A DNA stretch of 15,100 nt from Intrasporangium_A sp039812505. GTDB taxonomy: Bacteria; Actinomycetota; Actinomycetes; Actinomycetales; Dermatophilaceae. The number at the start of each line of letters is the position of its first letter. The stretch's first letter is position 1. Below are positions 12,854 through 15,100 of the stretch, piece after piece. Both the position numbers and the translations under genes were made by a program. The stretch lies in assembly GCF_039812505.1 (NCBI RefSeq), contig NZ_JBDIAQ010000082.1:1-15100 (forward strand), read 5' to 3'. The notes below the pieces were generated by a model. It was not told where the DNA came from. It made no database searches and was given only the letters and a program-made list of their open reading frames with translations.

Positions 12854-13918
12854 TCAGCGCGGTGAGATGCGCGCCGGCACGTTGTACGGCGTGATCACCT
12901 GCACCCCGGCCGGGACCGAGGTCGGCGCGCCCGGAACGAGCCCGTGGTGGCGCAGCACCTGGCGCAGCGCGGCCCGCAGGTCGGCCCGCAGGTCGTGGTG
13001 CAGGACCGCGTCGATCCGCCCGGCCCGCAGCAGCTCGAGGTTGTCGGCGTCGAGGTCGTGCCCGATCAGCACCGCGCCGGAGGCGCCGGCCCGGTGCAGC
13101 TGCTCGACGACGGCCCGGTTGCCCCCGCCGACCGAGTAGACGGCACGCACGTCCGGCACGTCGCGCAGCGCCCGGGCGACCAGCTCGGCCGTCCGCTCGT
13201 CCAGGCCGTCGGCGTCGCTGAGCTCGACCAGCCGCAACCCCGGCGCCCGACCCCGCACGGTCTCGGCGAAGGCGTCGGCCCGCTCCCGCTCGCCGAGGAA
13301 GTCGCCGCGGCTGAGCAGCACGAGGGCCGAGCCACCGAGGTCGCCCGAGGCATCGCGCGGGGCCAGGAAGCGCAGGGTGAGGTATGCCGCCGTCCGCCCG
13401 GCCGCCGCGTTGTCGAGACCTACGTAGGCGACCCGGGCGCAGTCGTGCACGTCGGTCACGAGCGTCACCACCGGGATGCCCCGGGCGTGCAGCCGGTCCA
13501 CGGCGGCCGCCACCTCCGCCCGGTCGGGGGCCTTCAGGAGCACCCCGTCCGAGGAGCGGCCCCGCCGCCCGATCGCGTCGAGCCGCCCGACCAGCTCTGC
13601 CGTGGTGCCGGCCTCGCGCAGGTCGGAGCGGATCCGGACCACCGCGGGGCGAGCCGAGTAGAGCTCGGTCTCCAGCGCCTGCTGGACCGCCGCGGTGAAG
13701 CGGCGCGGTGCCTGCATGACCAGGTCGAGCAGCATCGTGCGCGCCCCCAGCCGCAGCTGGGTCAGCTGGCGGTCCAGCTCGAGCTGGGCCTGCTCCACGG
13801 CGCGCACCGCCCGGGCGCTGACCCCCGGCCGGTCGTGCAGCACCCGGTCGACGGTGGCCAGGCTGAGCCCGGACTGCTCGGCGATGTCGCGGTGCCGGTA
13901 CGAGCGGTCCCTGCTCAT
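12854..13918 (-). CDS. LacI family transcriptional regulator
   Basis: A 354-residue repressor-type protein. The N-terminal LacI helix-turn-helix and hinge region is YRHRDIAEQSGLSLATVDRV followed by LHDRPGVSARA (7-37). It is followed by a periplasmic-binding-protein-like effector domain (from about 62) with DGVLLKAP, GIPVVTLVTDV, YVGLDNAAAGRTAAYLTLRF and IGHDLDADNLELLRAGRIDAVLHHD. The VDRVLH form of the helix is seen in a subset of the family that often senses sugars or polyols; the ligand here is unknown. The ATG at 13918 lies six bases after TACGAT, suggesting a leaderless transcript. No sugar transporter or catabolic operon is adjacent, so its targets are probably elsewhere or itself. Confidence 0.93.
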   Translation of the reverse strand: MSRDRSYRHRDIAEQSGLSLATVDRVLHDRPGVSARAVRAVEQAQLELDRQLTQLRLGARTMLLDLVMQAPRRFTAAVQQALETELYSARPAVVRIRSDLREAGTTAELVGRLDAIGRRGRSSDGVLLKAPDRAEVAAAVDRLHARGIPVVTLVTDVHDCARVAYVGLDNAAAGRTAAYLTLRFLAPRDASGDLGGSALVLLSRGDFLGERERADAFAETVRGRAPGLRLVELSDADGLDERTAELVARALRDVPDVRAVYSVGGGNRAVVEQLHRAGASGAVLIGHDLDADNLELLRAGRIDAVLHHDLRADLRAALRQVLRHHGLVPGAPTSVPAGVQVITPYNVPARISPR

Positions 13919-13924
13919 GCCGCG

Positions 13925-13930
13925 ATCGTA
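13925..13930 (-). promoter_or_regulatory. Putative -10 box (TACGAT), leaderless lacI-type gene
   Basis: TACGAT on the minus strand is followed by six bases and then the ATG at 13918. No Shine-Dalgarno sequence is present. Confidence 0.45.
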
Positions 13931-13951
13931 GGCCGCCGCGCCGCCCGGGAC

Positions 13952-13978
13952 GGTATGCCGCCTGGGGCGGTATGCCGC
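13952..13978 (-). repeat. Direct repeat of GCGGCATACC upstream of the LacI gene
   Basis: GGTATGCCGC (plus strand) occurs at 13952-13961 and 13969-13978, a 17-bp spacing. It fills most of the gap between the aminotransferase stop and the LacI-gene promoter. The same nonamer recurs elsewhere in the window. It could serve as a regulator site for the LacI gene. Confidence 0.6.
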
Positions 13979-14896
13979 TCAGCGCCCTCTTCGCGCGTGC
14001 CGCACCACCGTGCCCAGCGCGTCCACCGCCTGCTCGACGTCGTCGGGACTGGTGTACATCGCGAAGCTGAACCGGCAGCTGGCCGGCGGGTCCACCCCCA
14101 GGTCGCGGTGGGCCAGGGTCGCGCAGTGGCAGCCGGCCCGGGACTCCACCCCGAGGTCGTCGAGGCGACGAGCGACGTCCACCGGGTCGGCGCCGTCGAC
14201 CCGGAAGGCCAGCACCGGCGCGCGCGGGGTGCCCAACGGCGGACCGTAGACGGTCACCTCGGGCAGGTCCTGCACGGCCCGCAGGGCCCTCGACGTGATT
14301 TCGGCGACGTGCCGAGCGACCAGGCCCATCGCCTGCACGACCGGCTCGCGTGGCAGTGGGTCGGGGCTGTCGAACCAGCGAGGCGAGTCCCCGCTCGCGA
14401 GCAGGTCGACGACCAGCCGCAGCGTCTGGGCGGAGGCGATGACGCCGAGGATGTTCGGCGTTCCCGCGGCGTACTTCCAGGGCAGCTCGTTGTACTCGAC
14501 CTGGTCGGGTGCGACCTTGCCCTCGGCGATCATGTCGCCGCCGTAGAGGAACGGCAGACTGCCGGCGAGCAGGTGCTCCCGGCCGTAGAGCACGCCCACG
14601 CCGTAGGGGGCGAGCAGCTTGTGGCACGAGAGGGCGAGGTAGTCGACGTCGAGCGCCTGCACGTCGACGGCCGCGCTCGGAGCCAGCTGGGCGGCATCCA
14701 CGAGCAGCAGGGAGCGGCAGTCCGCGGCGTCCTGTCGGTGGCAGCGAGCCGTCGCCGGTCGAGGCCGCCGCTCCCCGCCGCAGCTCCGCTCGCGAGGATC
14801 CCCGCCCAGCCACTGAACGAGCCTCCGACCCGCGGCCCCGGCACCGCTCACAATCCCGCCGCGGCCGGAAGGATGACGCCCCCACGGCCCGAGCAC
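13979..14896 (-). pseudogene. Class V aminotransferase / SufS-like cysteine desulfurase, C-terminal part, interrupted
   Basis: The frame encodes the C-terminal 245-250 residues of a fold-type I PLP enzyme related to cysteine desulfurases, which release sulfur from cysteine. Preserved features are LLLVDAAQLAP with the pyridine-nitrogen Asp (codon at 14696-14698), SCHKLLAPYGVGVLYG with the Schiff-base Lys (14618-14620), WKYAAGTPNILG, and RAGCHCATLAHRDLG with the cysteine at the SufS catalytic position (14123-14125). Homology stops at about 14735. Upstream codons read into unrelated GC-rich sequence and then a 51-62 bp repeat array, and this frame meets TGA at 14900-14902. The N-terminal about 200 residues are absent. 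They may lie beyond 15100, may be lost, or may have been displaced by repeat insertion or an assembly fault. Confidence 0.65.
14736..14840. other. GC-rich segment between the aminotransferase remnant and the repeat array
   Basis: About 105 bp that match neither the aminotransferase in any frame nor the adjacent 51-62 bp repeat. It contains GGATCC flanked by short purine-rich stretches. It may be the edge of an inserted element. I see no gene here. Confidence 0.4.
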
Positions 14897-15100
14897 CGCT
14901 CACAATCCCGCCGCGGCCGGAAAGATGACGCCCCACGGCCCGAGCACCGCTCACAATCCCGCCACGGCCGGAAAGATGACGCCCCCACGGCCCCCCGCGG
15001 CCCGCAGACCGCTCACAATCCCGCCGCGGCCGGAAAGATGACGCCCCCGCGGCCCGAGCACCGCTCACAATCCCGCCGCGGCCGGAAAGATGACGCCCCC
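14841..15100. repeat. 51-62 bp tandem repeat array running off the window end
   Basis: ACCGCTCACAATCCCGCCGC begins at about 14843, 14895, 14946 (one substitution), 15008 and 15060, giving spacings of 52, 51, 62 and 52 bp. The shared core is about 40 bp, from ACCGCTCAC to GATGACGCCCC, and is nearly identical in all five copies. The 62-bp unit carries a short GC insertion. The array continues past the edge. The units are not multiples of three and contain TGA on the minus strand (TTGTGAGCGG), so the array cannot be translated through in a constant frame. Confidence 0.93.

Noticed and set aside
12819..15068. 749-codon minus-strand open frame
   Set aside because: It lies in another frame across the LacI gene and aminotransferase, is dominated by Arg/Gly/Pro/Ala, and shows no motif. 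This is typical of open shadow frames in GC-rich DNA.
14841..15100. CRISPR array
   Set aside because: The units are contiguous near-identical 51-62 bp repeats. The segments between cores are only about 11-22 bp and resemble each other, unlike unique 30-40 bp spacers, and no cas genes are present.

Overview
The window is about 70-75% G+C by eye, with GTG starts and GTGA/TGATG gene overlaps. It reads as an actinomycete chromosome. Protein style and gene set (dodecin, LemA, TauE/SafE, LacI, actinobacterial SpoU methylase) point to Micrococcales and perhaps an Intrasporangiaceae-like genus; the genus is inference. I see no rRNA, tRNA, insertion sequence or CRISPR array.

Layout. Positions 1-50 hold a G-rich 14-15 bp tandem repeat cut by the window edge. 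A minus-strand M24 metallopeptidase (114-1238) and dodecin (1316-1534) follow. Next is a tight minus-strand operon running 5162 to 1614: amino-acid ABC transporter lipoprotein, permease and ATPase, then a SpoU-family RNA 2'-O-methyltransferase. Its junctions are GTGA, TGATG and GTGA overlaps. A divergent DedA protein (5323-6027) converges on LemA (6091-6867). A conserved actinobacterial protein of unknown function (6998-7735) overlaps tail to tail with a small ABM-type monooxygenase (7674-8000). An APC amino-acid permease (8157-9530) and YtcJ-like amidohydrolase (9553-11172) form a second minus-strand operon behind a recognisable promoter. pyrE (11372-11929, minus) and a TauE/SafE exporter (12077-12829, plus) diverge around a perfect 21-bp palindrome. 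A LacI regulator (12854-13918, minus) and the C-terminal half of a class V aminotransferase / SufS-like cysteine desulfurase (from 13979) end the gene content. The aminotransferase loses homology at about 14735 and runs into a 51-62 bp tandem repeat array that continues past the window.

Most genes are housekeeping or transport functions. The unusual content is repetitive DNA. Two related arrays with an exact 21-bp period lie inside the 5' ends of two adjacent genes (ATPase and RNA methylase) and are read there in different frames, so what is conserved is the DNA unit rather than the peptide. The nonamer GCGGCATAC (or its complement) occurs ten times, far above chance, four times in intergenic DNA. 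The terminal 51-62 bp array appears to have split the aminotransferase gene. Five genes carry a TANNNT box 6-8 nt before the start codon and no Shine-Dalgarno sequence, suggesting leaderless transcripts. No multi-gene defence or biosynthetic system is evident.
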